A stretch of DNA of 64,000 nt from Epithemia pelagica (GCA_946965045.2 OX337240.1:868001-932000), one strand, 5' to 3'. Shown: positions 17,959-28,548, counted from the first letter of the stretch. Made by a program: numbers and translations. Notes: a model not told the origin generated them from the sequence alone.

Positions 17959-20900
17959 ATGGTGGTGGTCTTGAATGTTGCCGAAAAGCCATCGGTGGCT
18001 CGAGCTCTCCAAACAGTGTTTGGTCGAATGCCGGGAGCTCAAAGTCGGGGCATGCAACGAGATGGATCGTCTCAAATTTTTACCCACGACCGAGTCCAAT
18101 TTCCTTCCATTCAACAGCAGCAAGGACAAGGACAAGCGCAACGAGGTGTTCCAGGTAAGTGTTGTTCCGTGTCTTGCATTCCATCCAACACGGCTTTTGG
18201 GAGGGGGACGTGCCATTGGAATCGGAGATGCGAGAGAACAACAGAACTGTTGTCTCATGATTTTGTCGTCATTTCATCCCTTCTTTGGTGGAACCTTTGC
18301 TGCTGCTTGATGAACAGTCGCTCCTCATACCATGATAACGACTTCGGTCCGTGGCCATTTGGCCTCGCAAGATTTTAACAGTGCCTTGTATGGGTGGCAA
18401 AAATGTGAACCCGTGGCCCTGTTTGAAGCTCCGATTGAAACCTTTTATCGAAATGATATGGAACCCTTGCAACGCATGATTGCCCGTTTATCGCAACAAG
18501 TTCAATATGTGATTTTATGGTTGGATTGCGATCGAGAAGGAGAAGCCATTGGGGAAGAAGTCCGACACGTGTGCTTGCAAGCCTCGCGGCAGTTGACGCC
18601 ACGGCACATTTTTCGAGCCAAATTTTCCACTGTCCTGGCACCGGAAATTGAACGCGCCCTTCATTCCCTGGGACGCGTCCAAGATGCTCTCGTAGATGCC
18701 GTCCAATTGCGAAGTGAATTGGATTTGCGGGTCGGTGCCGCCTTTACACGATTTCAAACCTTGCGATTGCAACAAAAGTTTGATTTTTCCCAAGATCAAG
18801 CCAATGGGAGTGGTCAGTCCACAGTTGTGTCCTATGGACCTTGTCAATTTCCTACCTTGGGCTTTGTCGTCGAACGATGGGCTCGGATCCAAACCTTTGT
18901 GCCCCATCAATTCTGGACCATTGAACTCAGTCTTATTTGTGGGGAAACCCACCAGGAAAGTGGTAACAACCAAAACAATCATCGCAACAATGCCCGTCCG
19001 ATTCATTTCAATTGGAAACGTGGTCGCTTGTACGACCAAACCTTGGCCACGGCCTTGTACGAAAGTTGTCTCGATGCGGGTCCAGCGACTGTGGTGTCGA
19101 TGCAAGGCCGACCCCAAAACAAATGGCGGCCTGTGCCCTTGGCTACGGTAGAACTCCAGAAACGGGCCAGTCGTTATTTGCGCATTGGGAGTGAACAACT
19201 TATGGCGGCCGCCGAAGAACTTTATCAACAAGGCTATATTAGTTATCCTCGTACCGAAACGGAACGATTCCGTCCCGAATTTCAGCACCATCCTCTGATT
19301 CAACAGTTTGCCAGTCTGGGGAATGGGCATCCAGAATTTTCCGAGTATGCGCAAAAGTTGTTGAATGGGCACTTTCAAAATCCTCGCGCGGGACAACATG
19401 ACGACCAGGCACATCCTCCCATTACACCCTGCAAGGCGGTAGATCCCAACTCTATTTCCGATAGTACACAACGCGGTGTCTACACCTTGGTTGTTAAGCA
19501 CTACTTGGCTTGTTGTTCGCGGGATGCCATGGGAAAAGAAACCACTCTTACCGTACGATTGTGTGAAGAAGCCGCTGGTACCATGGAAGAGTTTACGGCC
19601 AAGGGTCTCATGATTCTCGAACACAATTGGTTGGAAATTTATCAACCCTGGGAACGGTGGAGCACTGGACAAGGAGAATTGCCCAATGTGCAAGTAGGAA
19701 GTCGCATTACTCCCCATTCGCTCATTCTCAAACAAGGCAGTACCACTCCACCGCTGCCTCTGTCCGAAGTGGAACTCATCTCTCTCATGGATCGCAACGG
19801 CATTGGGACCGATGCTACCATTGCCACTCACATTGCCACTATTCAAGATCGTGAGTATGCCATTAAGGATGCCAGCCAAAAGTTTTTTCCCACGCCTCTG
19901 GGCATTGCCCTCATTCAAGGATACAATACCATGGGATATCAACTCAACAAACCAGATTTGCGACGAGAAATGGAGGCCGAGTGTAACCACGTTGCAGCAG
20001 GTCGAAAGGCCAAACAACAAGTTCTGGTTCCCCTCCTGTCCAAAATGAAGCAAACCTTCCAAACGGCAGTGGCAGAAGCACACAAATTAGATGCGGCCAT
20101 GGCTCAGCATTTTCCTCGAGTCGGGGCCAATAATCAAACATGGAATGTGATTCAGAACCAATTTTCTCTCTGTGGCACATGTCAGACTCCCATGATGCTC
20201 AAGCAGCAACATGGTGGTGGTGGTCGAGGCAATGGCAACCATCGACGAAAAGCACTCTTGTTCTGTTCGACTTGCAGTGTCGGCTGGCCACTACCACGTT
20301 CTGGCGTTCCACAACCGCATACCACAACTGGCACTGGGGCACCCACCATTTGTCCGATTTGTCAATTTCAAGTGGTACAAATGCAACGGGGGGAGGGCTA
20401 CGAAGGTAATGGATATACCCTTTGTCCCAAATGCTTTTCGAATCCGCCCGCCGAATACGGTGGTGCCTCGGGTGGACAACAGTTCAAGTGCTTTGAATGT
20501 CAAAATACCGCATGTTCTCTCTCGAGCGCCATTGTCGGAGGAGAAACTCCTGTCTTTGCTTGTCCATTTTGTTCCAACGGTGCCATCAACCAACAACAAC
20601 AACCAGCACAGGTAACGTTGAGACGAACATCTCGAGGGTTTGTCTTGTCCTGCAATCGTTACCAATCCGATCGAGGTCGACGTTGTCCCTACACCATTTG
20701 GTTGCCCAAACAATGTCAATCGGTATCCGTCGCTGGTTCTGGAAACAATGATGAAAACCAACCGCCTTCGAATCAGTCAGTATCGGCTGGTTCAATTTGT
20801 CATTCATGTACCAACAATCGCAATGGCTCTGTGGTCCGACTGATTTCTATTCAATGGAAACCTGGGAGTGTTCCTCCGCACTTTGGACGGGAAACCTCGG

Positions 20901-21187
20901 TTTGTGTCTTGTGCGATGCCGAGTTTCGACAGGAATTCCACATGAACTTACCACAGCCAGGTCAAGTTCAGACGACCCGTCCCAATGCGTCGTCATCGTC
21001 GTCCTTTGCAGGACGAGGTGGCGGTGGTCGGACAACCAATACCAACGCCCGATTTGGCGGACGAGGCACTGGAGGCCGGGGTCGTGGACGAGGCGCTGGT
21101 GGAAGGAATGGGACAGGAGGTGGTGGAAATGTTTGTTACGCCTGTGGACAACCAGGTCACTTTGCAAACGCTTGTCCCAATCGATGA
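17959..21187 (+). CDS. TOP3A: DNA topoisomerase III (type IA), two exons
   Basis: Exon 1 is 17959-18154 and exon 2 is 18318-21187; the intron 18155-18317 (163 bp, GTAAGT...CAG, phase 1) restores the frame exactly and gives 1021 residues. Exon 1 encodes the Toprim start VLNVAEKPSVARAL; exon 2 continues TTSVRGHLASQDF, then LWLDCDREGEAIGEE with the DxDxE metal triad. The catalytic tyrosine is Y375 in GYISYPRTETERF. HDDQAHPPI and LMDRNGIGTDATIATHI are further type IA signatures. The C-terminal 350 residues hold several Cys4 zinc ribbons (CGTC..CSTC, CPIC..CPKC, CFEC..CPFC, CHSC..CVLC), an RGG-rich linker and a CCHC zinc knuckle (CYACGQPGHFANAC) at the very end. The enzyme passes single DNA strands and, with a RecQ helicase and RMI1, dissolves double Holliday junctions; mitochondrial roles are known for the animal enzyme. 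The zinc tail and knuckle match eukaryotic TOP3A rather than TOP3B. Confidence 0.92.
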
Positions 21188-21511
21188 ATGATGACCGACG
21201 ACAGACGGAGCTTAAACCAAGCGCACTTGGCACAATAACGAGTACATGGGCTTTTCTTTTCAAGATTCCTCAAACAGTTTTCTAGAGGTTTGAAAATGCC
21301 GACCTTTGGATTCAAATCGACAATGATCTATCATCGCAGTTTGGTTTTTGGGATTTAAAGGTTGGATCGTCGGGTATTAGCGACGGTAGTGTTTCATGAA
21401 AGATGCGATTGAAATGCGTATAAAGCACGACTCAGCTTGGCAGCATGATGGGCGCACACGTTTGCGAAAGATTCTCAAAGATCCATTGATTGGCAGCTTG
21501 AATGATAACAG
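21188..21511. other. Intergenic, 324 bp
   Basis: Spacer between topoisomerase III and the adenylate-kinase-like gene on the same strand; nothing recognised. Confidence 0.35.
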
Positions 21512-22393
21512 ATGACGATGATGAGAAACATGGCAGTACTTGGCCCACCCGGAAGCGGGAAGGGGTTTTATGGGAAGCCTCTAGCAGAGTGCCTTGGCTT
21601 CACCGTCGTGACGGTTTCCTCTGTCTTGCGAAAGTCCAGTCTGATTGATCCAAATCTTTTGGATTCTGGGAACTTGATTGACTGTCAAAACGTTTGTGAT
21701 GTACTTCTCGACTTTATCTCTCAATCAAAAGGAACAGACCGTCAAGACTCAGCTTCTCCGAAATCAGAATCATCAACGGCATCGCCTCCCGCTGCCGAGA
21801 AGACTAGTTCAACACAGATGGGTACAGGAGGAGGAGGAGTGATTGTGGATGGGTTTCCCCGGACGTCATTGCAAATTGCGCTGATGGAGCAACAATGGCC
21901 GAAAGAACTCCAAATACAAGCAGCGATACACGTGGATGTTCCCGATTCGGTTTGTGAGGCCAAAATGTTGGGAAGGCGAGTGTGTTCGGTTTGTCACCGA
22001 TCGTTTAATGTGGCAACTGTCGACTGGGATGAGTTTGATTTACCAGCCATTGTGCCCAACGCACAGGGAAAACAAGATCAAGAGTGCATTCGTCACTTTG
22101 GAAAGGTCTGTGAACCCACCCTGATAGAGTTTCCCGATTTGAGTTCTTCCATGAACCACCAAGAGCCGGGGACGAATGATAGTGCAGGCTTGTCTTGGTG
22201 GACGCAACGCAAAGATGACTCCGATGCAGAAATTGTCATGGGACGCTTACGGATACACCGAGAGCATGAAGAACCCATCCTCCAGCACTATCGACAGCGC
22301 GGGAAACTATTCACGTATACGCCGAAAGATGGTGTAAGAGATATTCCGGATATGCAAAGAGCGCTCAAGCTTTGGTGGTCCCAGTTCGAATGA
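21512..22393 (+). CDS. Adenylate kinase-like nucleoside monophosphate kinase
   Basis: 293 residues. The P-loop GPPGSGKG is at residues 11-18. VIVDGFPRTSLQIALME matches the DGFPR motif of adenylate kinases, and the lid segment starts GRRVCSVCHRSFN, with a CxxC that could be half of a zinc site. RLRIHREHEEPILQHYRQRGKLFTY matches the late R...HY..G element. Family members interconvert ATP + AMP and 2 ADP. Oddities: the P-loop is followed by FYGKPLAE rather than GTQ, and a serine-rich insertion of about 30 residues (near 75-105) lies before the DGFPR motif. The NMP-binding stretch is therefore modified, so substrate choice is uncertain. No targeting signal is evident. Confidence 0.82.
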   Translation: MTMMRNMAVLGPPGSGKGFYGKPLAECLGFTVVTVSSVLRKSSLIDPNLLDSGNLIDCQNVCDVLLDFISQSKGTDRQDSASPKSESSTASPPAAEKTSSTQMGTGGGGVIVDGFPRTSLQIALMEQQWPKELQIQAAIHVDVPDSVCEAKMLGRRVCSVCHRSFNVATVDWDEFDLPAIVPNAQGKQDQECIRHFGKVCEPTLIEFPDLSSSMNHQEPGTNDSAGLSWWTQRKDDSDAEIVMGRLRIHREHEEPILQHYRQRGKLFTYTPKDGVRDIPDMQRALKLWWSQFE

Positions 22394-23757
22394 CAGTCGG
22401 TTGCATGTTTACGTGTCGCTGTCGGCCCATTGCACTGTTACGTGATCTGAGACTCTCAGGGACATCTCCCTCTTCAGAGCTCTCAACCGTGGAATTCGTC
22501 CACCATAGCTTGGCGAACTTACGGGCCAAGGCACTATTTGGTACTGCTACAAGTCAGAAAAATATTCCAGGCTTGAAACATGTGAAGAACTATGTTGCGA
22601 TCAAACAAGTGGCTCTTAACTAAGTATGGAGTTTTTTGAAGAGTGCTCGAGTTGTGCTGTGCCTTGCGCTCAAAGTTCCTGCGTTTACCTGGTGACAACA
22701 ACACGCAATTGATAGAAACAACCACTGATGACCGTGCCAACGGGAGCCCTTCTGACTAACCGCATCCACAGTTACGACAAGGTCCAAGCTACCCATTGTA
22801 GGCACCACAATATTGACAGTACCATCCCGGAGGAGGTGCCGCACCAACACCACCCTTTGTAGTAGTCAGGGCCTCCTCAATCACTTCACAGCCCATCAAA
22901 CTGGAGCCGACGAAACAACGACAAAATGGGTAAGGAAGGAGTATCTTCTCGATTGACAACAATAACTCTGCTCCTTGGTTCGACTCACATGTTACTTTTC
23001 TCCAAAGTCATCTTTTTGTTTGCTCACTTGATTAGTGTTCGTCTTCTGTTGATGGAAATCTGAAGGATTCAAGTTTTATGAGCACAGAATGCTGCACATT
23101 CTGGCTATATCCTTTTCTGCGCGAATGGATCTTTCTATCCCCGACACCTCATTCTCTTTCTTGTCTTTGGGTCACTGTGACTGCCTGCATCCTTCAGGCC
23201 AGTCGCGTTCGAATTGGTGTGTCTATTGATTGAAATTTTGGGGGGATATGTAGGACTTGAATCGCGTTGAAATTTTGGATAACCCCAAGGATTCAATCGC
23301 GTTCCATGAGAATCATGCCTGGTTCCCTTTTGTACTGTAAACGGTTTTCTTGGAAGATATTTCTGTGGGGAACGTGCTCGAATCCAAAGACTCTCATATG
23401 CATACTCATCAATGTCGTGCTGATTGGAATGTTTCGCTGTGACAGTGACTTTTCCACTGGATCCGGATGGTGTATATGGTGACTGTTGTCGGTGTCGGCC
23501 TCCCGAGCGAGGCGTTAGTTGCCCATGTAAGGGCACAAGATATCAACCTTGTTGTGGCGGACAATGAAGTTGCAGGTGAGCAATCTTGGAAACACTGTTT
23601 GGTGTGCACAGCGGATTAGGTTATTCTGATCAATCTAGGTAGTGCGATGGATGAGTCCCATTCAAGACAAACAGTTCATTGAAGGAGGAGGGAGTTAAAC
23701 AGATTGAATTGATAAACAGGCTGTGGACCCCCCATCCCCTACCTGGTGTTCAAAAGG
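22394..23757. other. Intergenic, 1.36 kb, next to the transposon
   Basis: No gene recognised. Near 23236-23310 a short degenerate direct repeat (GAAATTTTGG followed by GGATTCAATCGCGTT-like text) occurs twice. The outer end of the left transposon arm could extend a little into this stretch, because the arm's alignment fades near 23758 instead of stopping at a sharp edge. Confidence 0.4.
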
Positions 23758-24426
23758 TCCTGAGTCCTGGAACACTCGGAACTTTGTAGTTGGGGACACA
23801 TAGCCTCGATTGCTAGGAGACACTTCTCGTCCTCTAGCTGGCGACGCTCTAGTCTCGATTGTCTTGTAGGCTTTAGTGGGTAGTCCTGTAGGGTAGAAAA
23901 GGGCAATACATCTGGACACGAGTACATATTTGGACAACATCTCCTCAACGGAGAATTTTTAGTCTTGTAGTGGACAGCGTGACATAATTGATTTAACATT
24001 TTCAATCCCGTATGTGCCCAGACAAAATAATATCCCTAAGTAGCGATTCCTGCGGTCCGTTGAAGAAGAGAATGTACTGGAAGTAAATACACTACCATAG
24101 AGCACCGAGATCCCGGAGAGCCGGGGGATGTCCGTTCCTGTTAATATCGCCTACGGGAATCACAAACCAATCAGCGATCGAACTGGACAACTGGACAACT
24201 GGACAAATCGAACTGGACAACTGGACAACTGGACAACGAACTGGACAACTGGACAACTGGACAACTGGACAACTGGACAACTGGACAACTGGACAACTGG
24301 ACAACTGGACAACTGGACAACTGGACAACTGGATAAACGATGCAACAATAGAAGGACACAACAAACAAGCCAACGAACGAACTAACAATCAAGGACGCAA
24401 CAAACAAATAACCCAACAATCAACCA
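23758..24426. repeat. Left inverted arm of transposon
   Basis: About 669 bp, homologous in reverse orientation to 32391-33057. Conserved blocks include GGAACACTCGG, TTGGGGACA, CTAGGAGACACTTCT, CTCAACGGAGAA, ATCCCGTATGTGC and GAGCCGGGGGATGTC. Its inner edge is CAACAATCAACCA at 24414-24426. Confidence 0.8.
24183..24336 (+). repeat. CTGGACAA minisatellite, left arm
   Basis: Eight-bp units laid out as 3 units, ATCGAA, 3 units, CGAA, then 12 units (the last is CTGGATAA). The reverse complement of the right-arm array has the layout 3, ATCGAA, 3, CGAA, 13. Open frames that cross this array are artefacts of the repeat. Confidence 0.95.
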
Positions 24427-24494
24427 GGATTTTACTATGGAGAATTAGTTCTACCTATGGGTTTTGGTGATCAGGTACGAGTGGCAGGTACGAG

Positions 24495-24908
24495 TCAGCC
24501 GGAGGAAGACATCTGATCAGAGTCGAACACAACAGGGCGAAACCAAGCCTTTGAGCCCTTGTTTCGCTGTTTGTCGATGGCACGCTGAAGTCGGAGCTTG
24601 AAGAGGGCGGTCATCTGGTCGGGGCTCTGAAGCCCACACTGAGCGAACTGCTTGACAAGGTGGTTAAGCTTTTTTTCAAGGTCAAGGTGCTGTTGCAAGA
24701 TGGCTTCTTCAACGCATCGGGGAGGCTTGATCGTGCTCTCAAGAGCCACACTCTCCTTGGAAACAAGGGTATATTTGACGGCACCCTCGCCCATGTCGAT
24801 AATGACGGGAAGCATGCATTTGGTTGCTGAGCGTTGTGTGTTCAGCCAACCTTTACTTCCGACAAACGTGCCGCCAATGAAGCGGATAGGTTCGCCTCGA
24901 CCGTCCAT
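24495..24908 (-). CDS. KOW/SH3-like small protein of the transposon
   Basis: 137 residues. The N-terminal part (RFIGGTFVGSKGWLNTQR, then LPVIIDMGEG and YTLVSKESVALES) has the small-barrel look of a KOW or SH3-like domain, with the GG.(F/Y).G..GW signature. The C-terminal half is helical: ILQQHLDLEKKLNHLVKQF and MTALFKLRLQRAIDKQRNKG. It lies just inside the left arm, is transcribed toward the arm, and sits between two direct copies of ACAATCAACCA (24416 and 24915). A role in DNA or RNA binding during transposition is inference. I have not identified a family with certainty. It is present once, outside the duplicated unit. Confidence 0.6.
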   Translation of the reverse strand: MDGRGEPIRFIGGTFVGSKGWLNTQRSATKCMLPVIIDMGEGAVKYTLVSKESVALESTIKPPRCVEEAILQQHLDLEKKLNHLVKQFAQCGLQSPDQMTALFKLRLQRAIDKQRNKGSKAWFRPVVFDSDQMSSSG

Positions 24909-25302
24909 GATTCAACAATCAACCAATTGCCTGAGTGGAACAACAAGTAAAGACGCAACAATCAAAGCAAGAAAGAGGGTCCGAGAAGAGTGGAAAGATT
25001 TGAACGCAACAATCAAAGCAAGAAAGAGGGTCCGAGAAGAGTAGAAAGATTTGAGACAAAGAGTCTCGCTGTTCATTCGGCCTGCGTCCAGTCGAAGGGT
25101 GCCCCGCGGGAAGTGACATCCCCAACAACGTAGATTTAAGTCTCCTATTAGTCACAACTTCTATGGATTCAAATGCTTTAGTATGTGCTCGCTCTTCATC
25201 TACTTTATTGGTTCACTTTCTACTTTACAGGCTCGCCTTTTCATCTACTTGCCTCTCCTGTCTTTTGTACTCGTAGGATCATAAGCTTTGCCGAACACGA
25301 AA

Positions 25303-26220
25303 ATGAGACTCTTGCTTCCTGATGATATGATGCAACATGGCATCAAGCTTTTGGGCTTTTCATACGATTCTGTCATGAAGATGTCCCCCGCAAAGCAGGA
25401 GAAGGTCTTTCGCTCACACTATGGTTCGTCGCCCCTGGTGGTTGCACATGTGTGGTATGATCTTACCACAACCGACATCGCAAGTTCCAAGCTCAACGAC
25501 AGTGAGAAGACAGAGAAAGGATTGAAGAGGTTCTTTGTTGCGATGTATTTTCTGTTCACTTACCCAAAAAATGCGCATATCATTGCAACCATGTTTCACC
25601 AAAATGAGAAATATTCCCGGGGTGAGGCAGTGTGGCAGTGGGTCCGTAAGATCCAAGGCCTGAAAGCCAAAGTCATCATTTGGCCTCAATCACATGACGA
25701 CCCGAACCGTGAAGTGTATGTTGTTACAGTTGATGGGGTGGACATGAAGACATGGGAACCGATGCATGAAACCTTTCCGCATGACCGACAATTCTTTTCC
25801 AAGAAATTTGCGCATGGTGGGCTGAAGTACGAGTTGGCAGTGAGTGTATTTTGGGGTCGGCTTGTCTGGATCAATGGCCCGTACAAGGCAGGCTGTCATG
25901 ACCTGACCATCTTTCGAAACGGGCTTAAGGATCGCTTGGCAGATGGCAAGATGGCGATCGCTGACCGAGGATACGTTTCCTCTAGGGAAGATGAGGTCCA
26001 CAAATTGGCAACGCCCAGAGCCACCGACAGTACGGAACTAGCAAAGTTCAAGTCTCGTTGCCGATGCAGGCATGAGACATTCAATGGAAGGATCAAGAAC
26101 TTCCGCATTCTGTCTGACACATACCGCCACTCCCTGGACAACCATCAGGCAGCTTTCGAAGCGGTTTGTGTCCTTGTCCAGTATCAAATCATGAATGGTT
26201 CTACGTTGTTTAACATCTAG
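25303..26220 (+). CDS. DDE transposase, IS5/PIF-Harbinger type (copy 1)
   Basis: 305 residues from the first ATG, 25303; the frame is open five codons upstream but without an ATG. An N-terminal helical segment (EKGLKRFFVAMYFLFTYP, then EKYSRGEAVWQWVRKI) looks like the helix-turn-helix part of this superfamily. The catalytic triad is D144 in VTVDGVDM, D221 in AIADRGY and E258 in RHETFNGRIKNF, with 36 residues between the second D and E. GCHDLTIF preceding the second D is also typical. The order VDG..., HD..IF, ADRGY, E.FNGR.K fits DDE_Tnp_4 (PIF/Harbinger, IS5-like). It is intact, with all three acidic residues kept, so it may be active. It is convergent with the acidic 479-residue gene. Confidence 0.88.
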   Translation: MRLLLPDDMMQHGIKLLGFSYDSVMKMSPAKQEKVFRSHYGSSPLVVAHVWYDLTTTDIASSKLNDSEKTEKGLKRFFVAMYFLFTYPKNAHIIATMFHQNEKYSRGEAVWQWVRKIQGLKAKVIIWPQSHDDPNREVYVVTVDGVDMKTWEPMHETFPHDRQFFSKKFAHGGLKYELAVSVFWGRLVWINGPYKAGCHDLTIFRNGLKDRLADGKMAIADRGYVSSREDEVHKLATPRATDSTELAKFKSRCRCRHETFNGRIKNFRILSDTYRHSLDNHQAAFEAVCVLVQYQIMNGSTLFNI

Positions 26221-26377
26221 AGAGTAGGTCTAACATGGCAAAATAACCAATAACCAATAACAAACGATCCTAAAAATAGTTATCATCTTGATGCATATTA
26301 TGACTACTTCTCTGTACCACGTGGCATATAACAGAAAAGGATTCGCTTTCTTCTTCTTCGTTACTCAGTACTAAAGC

Positions 26378-27817
26378 TCAAAGGGATGCAAAGAGAGAGT
26401 TGACATCAGTCACACCACCATCAGAGGATCCACCAACTGGGACAGACTTGCTGTCAGAGACCATCCAATAAACATAGACAGAAAAAAATGAGGTGCGCCC
26501 ACTCTGTTTTTTCATTGGCGCCGTCTTCCTCGTCATGTTGATGTTGTCCCCAGGGTGAATCACTGAGTTGTCTAACTCAACGCCCTCGGGGAAAATTCCA
26601 AGCCAATTCTTGCTACTGCATGCCTTGTTGAGCTTGCTCTTCATGAATGTTGAATGCAGCCGGTTGCTGACATTCTTCGAGTTGTCTCCGGTGAACTCTG
26701 CGTCTTCAAAACGCGACAAAAACTGATCAACATCATCATCCATCGAATCACGCCACGGACCTTCAATCAAGATGGCACGTCTCTCCAAGCCAGGGAAACC
26801 AGTGGCAATCCTTGCGCTGTACTTGTCGATATCCAGTGGCTCGACTTTCATTCGGATGATGTAGACGGTGCGTTCGTGTTTGTGATACACAACGCCAGGC
26901 ACTCGGAAGACCATCACCTCATGAGAATCGGGGTAGTCAAATGAGATGTTGACAATCTTCGGGTTTTGGATGGTGCCCAAAGGGAACTCGGTCATTTCGC
27001 CAGAGTTTCCGCTGCTGCTGTCGGTCGAGGACGACATGATGGGAACGGCTGTGATGGGAGCTGGGACTGAGGCTTGGTCAGGGAGGACGAAGGAAGGAGG
27101 TGCAAGTTGGATGCCTTGTGGCTCAGGAGATGGAGATTGAAAGCTGGAGAACCGCGGTGGAGTTGCAAAGGAGGGAAGGTCTCCTCCGAATGCAACGGCT
27201 CTCTTCGAAGTTGCACGCGGCGGCGTATGGAACCGTGCAGATGTTGCGCCGGTTGACTGGACCTTGCTGGGCGGGCGATGTATTTTGATGTCTCCTGCGC
27301 CTGCGCCTTCGTCAAGCTTGTGCTTGCTTGCCTGGACGCGCGGTTCAGAGGCAACGGACAAGTTCGTAAATCCACCAATCAACGCGAAATCGTCGATGTT
27401 TTGTTCCTCCTCCTCGGATGCCTCGTCGTCCACCGCGAGGTCTTCGAAATCGACGTCGTCAACGCTGCTCGTCGTGGTGCCGGAACTTGCTGGGCCACTG
27501 TAAGCAGCGAACGCCTCTCTGTTGGTGCCAAAGTTGCTGAGGATCCGAGTGTTCCACTCAGCAAGGGTCCGCTCACTGGGGGTGATCTTGTACTCGTCCA
27601 GGAGCTTCTTGTACTTCTCAATGTCAAGCTTGGTAAGTGACGAACAGCGCTTTTGAAAGCGGCGGAAGATCTTCCCAGAGCCGTACTTGTCACTTGACGA
27701 GGCTCCTCCCACGATGTCGGAAAAGAAGACTTCGGCTCGAGGCTTGGATGGGATGCTCTCGATGTCTTGCAAGAGAGTTTTCACCTGCTCGTTCGATAAG
27801 AATGAGGGATTCGGCAT
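26378..27817 (-). CDS. Acidic accessory protein of the transposon, unknown family (copy 1)
   Basis: 479 residues from ATG 27817 (MPNPSFLSNEQVKTLLQDIE); the frame extends upstream to ATG 27970, but that extension is cysteine-rich and hydrophobic and lies in the divergent regulatory region. The N-terminal 110 residues are charged and helical (IFRRFQKRCSSLTKLDIEKY, then LAEWNTRILSNFGTN) and could be a DNA-binding domain. A disordered middle holds an acidic run (DEASEEEEQNIDDF) and several proline/serine stretches. The C-terminal 200 residues look folded (VNISFDYPDSHEVMVFRV, RAILIEGPWRDSMDDDVDQF, FPEGVELDNSVIHPGDNINM). PIF/Harbinger elements usually encode a second Myb-like protein needed for nuclear import or DNA binding; this gene holds that position, but I see no clear Myb signature. 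The family is unrecognised. Confidence 0.7.
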   Translation of the reverse strand: MPNPSFLSNEQVKTLLQDIESIPSKPRAEVFFSDIVGGASSSDKYGSGKIFRRFQKRCSSLTKLDIEKYKKLLDEYKITPSERTLAEWNTRILSNFGTNREAFAAYSGPASSGTTTSSVDDVDFEDLAVDDEASEEEEQNIDDFALIGGFTNLSVASEPRVQASKHKLDEGAGAGDIKIHRPPSKVQSTGATSARFHTPPRATSKRAVAFGGDLPSFATPPRFSSFQSPSPEPQGIQLAPPSFVLPDQASVPAPITAVPIMSSSTDSSSGNSGEMTEFPLGTIQNPKIVNISFDYPDSHEVMVFRVPGVVYHKHERTVYIIRMKVEPLDIDKYSARIATGFPGLERRAILIEGPWRDSMDDDVDQFLSRFEDAEFTGDNSKNVSNRLHSTFMKSKLNKACSSKNWLGIFPEGVELDNSVIHPGDNINMTRKTAPMKKQSGRTSFFSVYVYWMVSDSKSVPVGGSSDGGVTDVNSLFASL

Positions 27818-28212
27818 TATGAGAGGTTGTGAGCCTTTCTTTGCAAAGCAACAAACTACTCGTAGACCTGTCAAAAGCAACATTAGTCTTATTTTCATTC
27901 CTACGTATACGCAATCATAGGTACATCTTAGGCATTGGTACTGCGTTGCTGTGGAGCATTTTGGCGCCATCCTTTTTGGCGCCGTCCTTATTCATACCTC
28001 TACGCAATCATAGGTACATTTTGGCCGTTGATACGCATTGCTATCCATTCGTGCCGTGCGTTGCATGGCATACATCACAGCGAAGCGACTGTTCGCGGGA
28101 AGCAGCTTCCCGTCAAGGGTGGGTCTTGTTTGACGCTATTCTATCAATGAAAGAGCATTGACATGGCAATCAAACTGTTTCTACTATCATCTTATCGCTC
28201 ATAACTTCTAAG
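27818..28212. promoter_or_regulatory. Divergent control region inside the unit (copy 1)
   Basis: Lies between the start codons of the acidic protein (minus) and the small charged protein (plus). It holds two direct copies of ACGCAATCATAGGTACAT about 100 bp apart, a doubled TTTTGGCGCC block and a perfect palindrome CGGGAAG-CAG-CTTCCCG at 28096-28112. These look like binding sites for a transposon-encoded or host regulator; that is inference. An identical copy lies at 31432-31826. Confidence 0.45.
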
Positions 28213-28548
28213 ATGGCACCGATTGGAAAGGAAGGTTGGATTCCCTGGCGCAAGAGCGCAACTCGAGCTCTCATCGTTTCTGAGTTGGAAAGCGGTGGCA
28301 TTCCACTCACGCATGCAATTGGAGTCACGGCCGAAGATGTTTGGAGCAAGTACAAGGATCATGAAACTGTTGTGTCCGAGAAAGTGGTCAAGGAGCAGTT
28401 TCTTCTCCGTCTCAGGGACCACCAGAAACAAGTAGCTATCAAGAAACAATGTTCCTCACGTGAGGAAATCGCCCTCCGTCACGACCTTGCCATGCATCCT
28501 CCTCTCTGTCGCAACGCCTTCGGCCGTCACAATCAACCAATTGCCTGA
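28213..28548 (+). pseudogene. Truncated small charged protein gene (copy 1)
   Basis: Identical to the first 105-106 residues of the gene at 31827-32387, then cut at the unit junction (28528/28529) within CRNAFGR; the frame picks up a foreign tail HNQPIA from the left edge of copy 2 and stops. It loses the C-terminal RPEYQEFP...FRHHLYQEIKRQ half. It is a direct consequence of the tandem duplication and is probably non-functional, although a 111-residue protein could still be made. Confidence 0.85.

Larger units (their letters stand above)
24915..28528. repeat. Tandem 3,614-bp unit, copy 1 (right end truncated)
   Basis: Begins at ACAATCAACCAATT and ends at CGGCCGTC inside the small-protein gene, where copy 2 begins at once. 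Every open frame is identical to the one 3,614 bp further on, and I saw no difference by eye. Compared with copy 2 plus its right flank, copy 1 lacks the last 263 bp, including the 3' part of the small-protein gene. Near its left end is a 50-bp sub-repeat (ACAATCAAAGCAAGAAAGAG, then GGTCCGAGAAGAGT) present twice. Confidence 0.92.

Noticed and set aside
18515-20083. 522-residue antisense open frame opposite topoisomerase III
   Set aside because: The plus strand carries a complete type IA topoisomerase with all catalytic motifs; the antisense frame shows no domain and mirrors codon usage.
24183-24336. CRISPR-like array
   Set aside because: Units are 8 bp and contiguous with no unique spacers, in a eukaryotic transposon arm.
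24092-24419. Open frames on both strands through the CTGGACAA array (and their mirror at 32384-32731)
   Set aside because: They are products of the 8-bp repeat, which is open in several frames; no non-repeat coding content.
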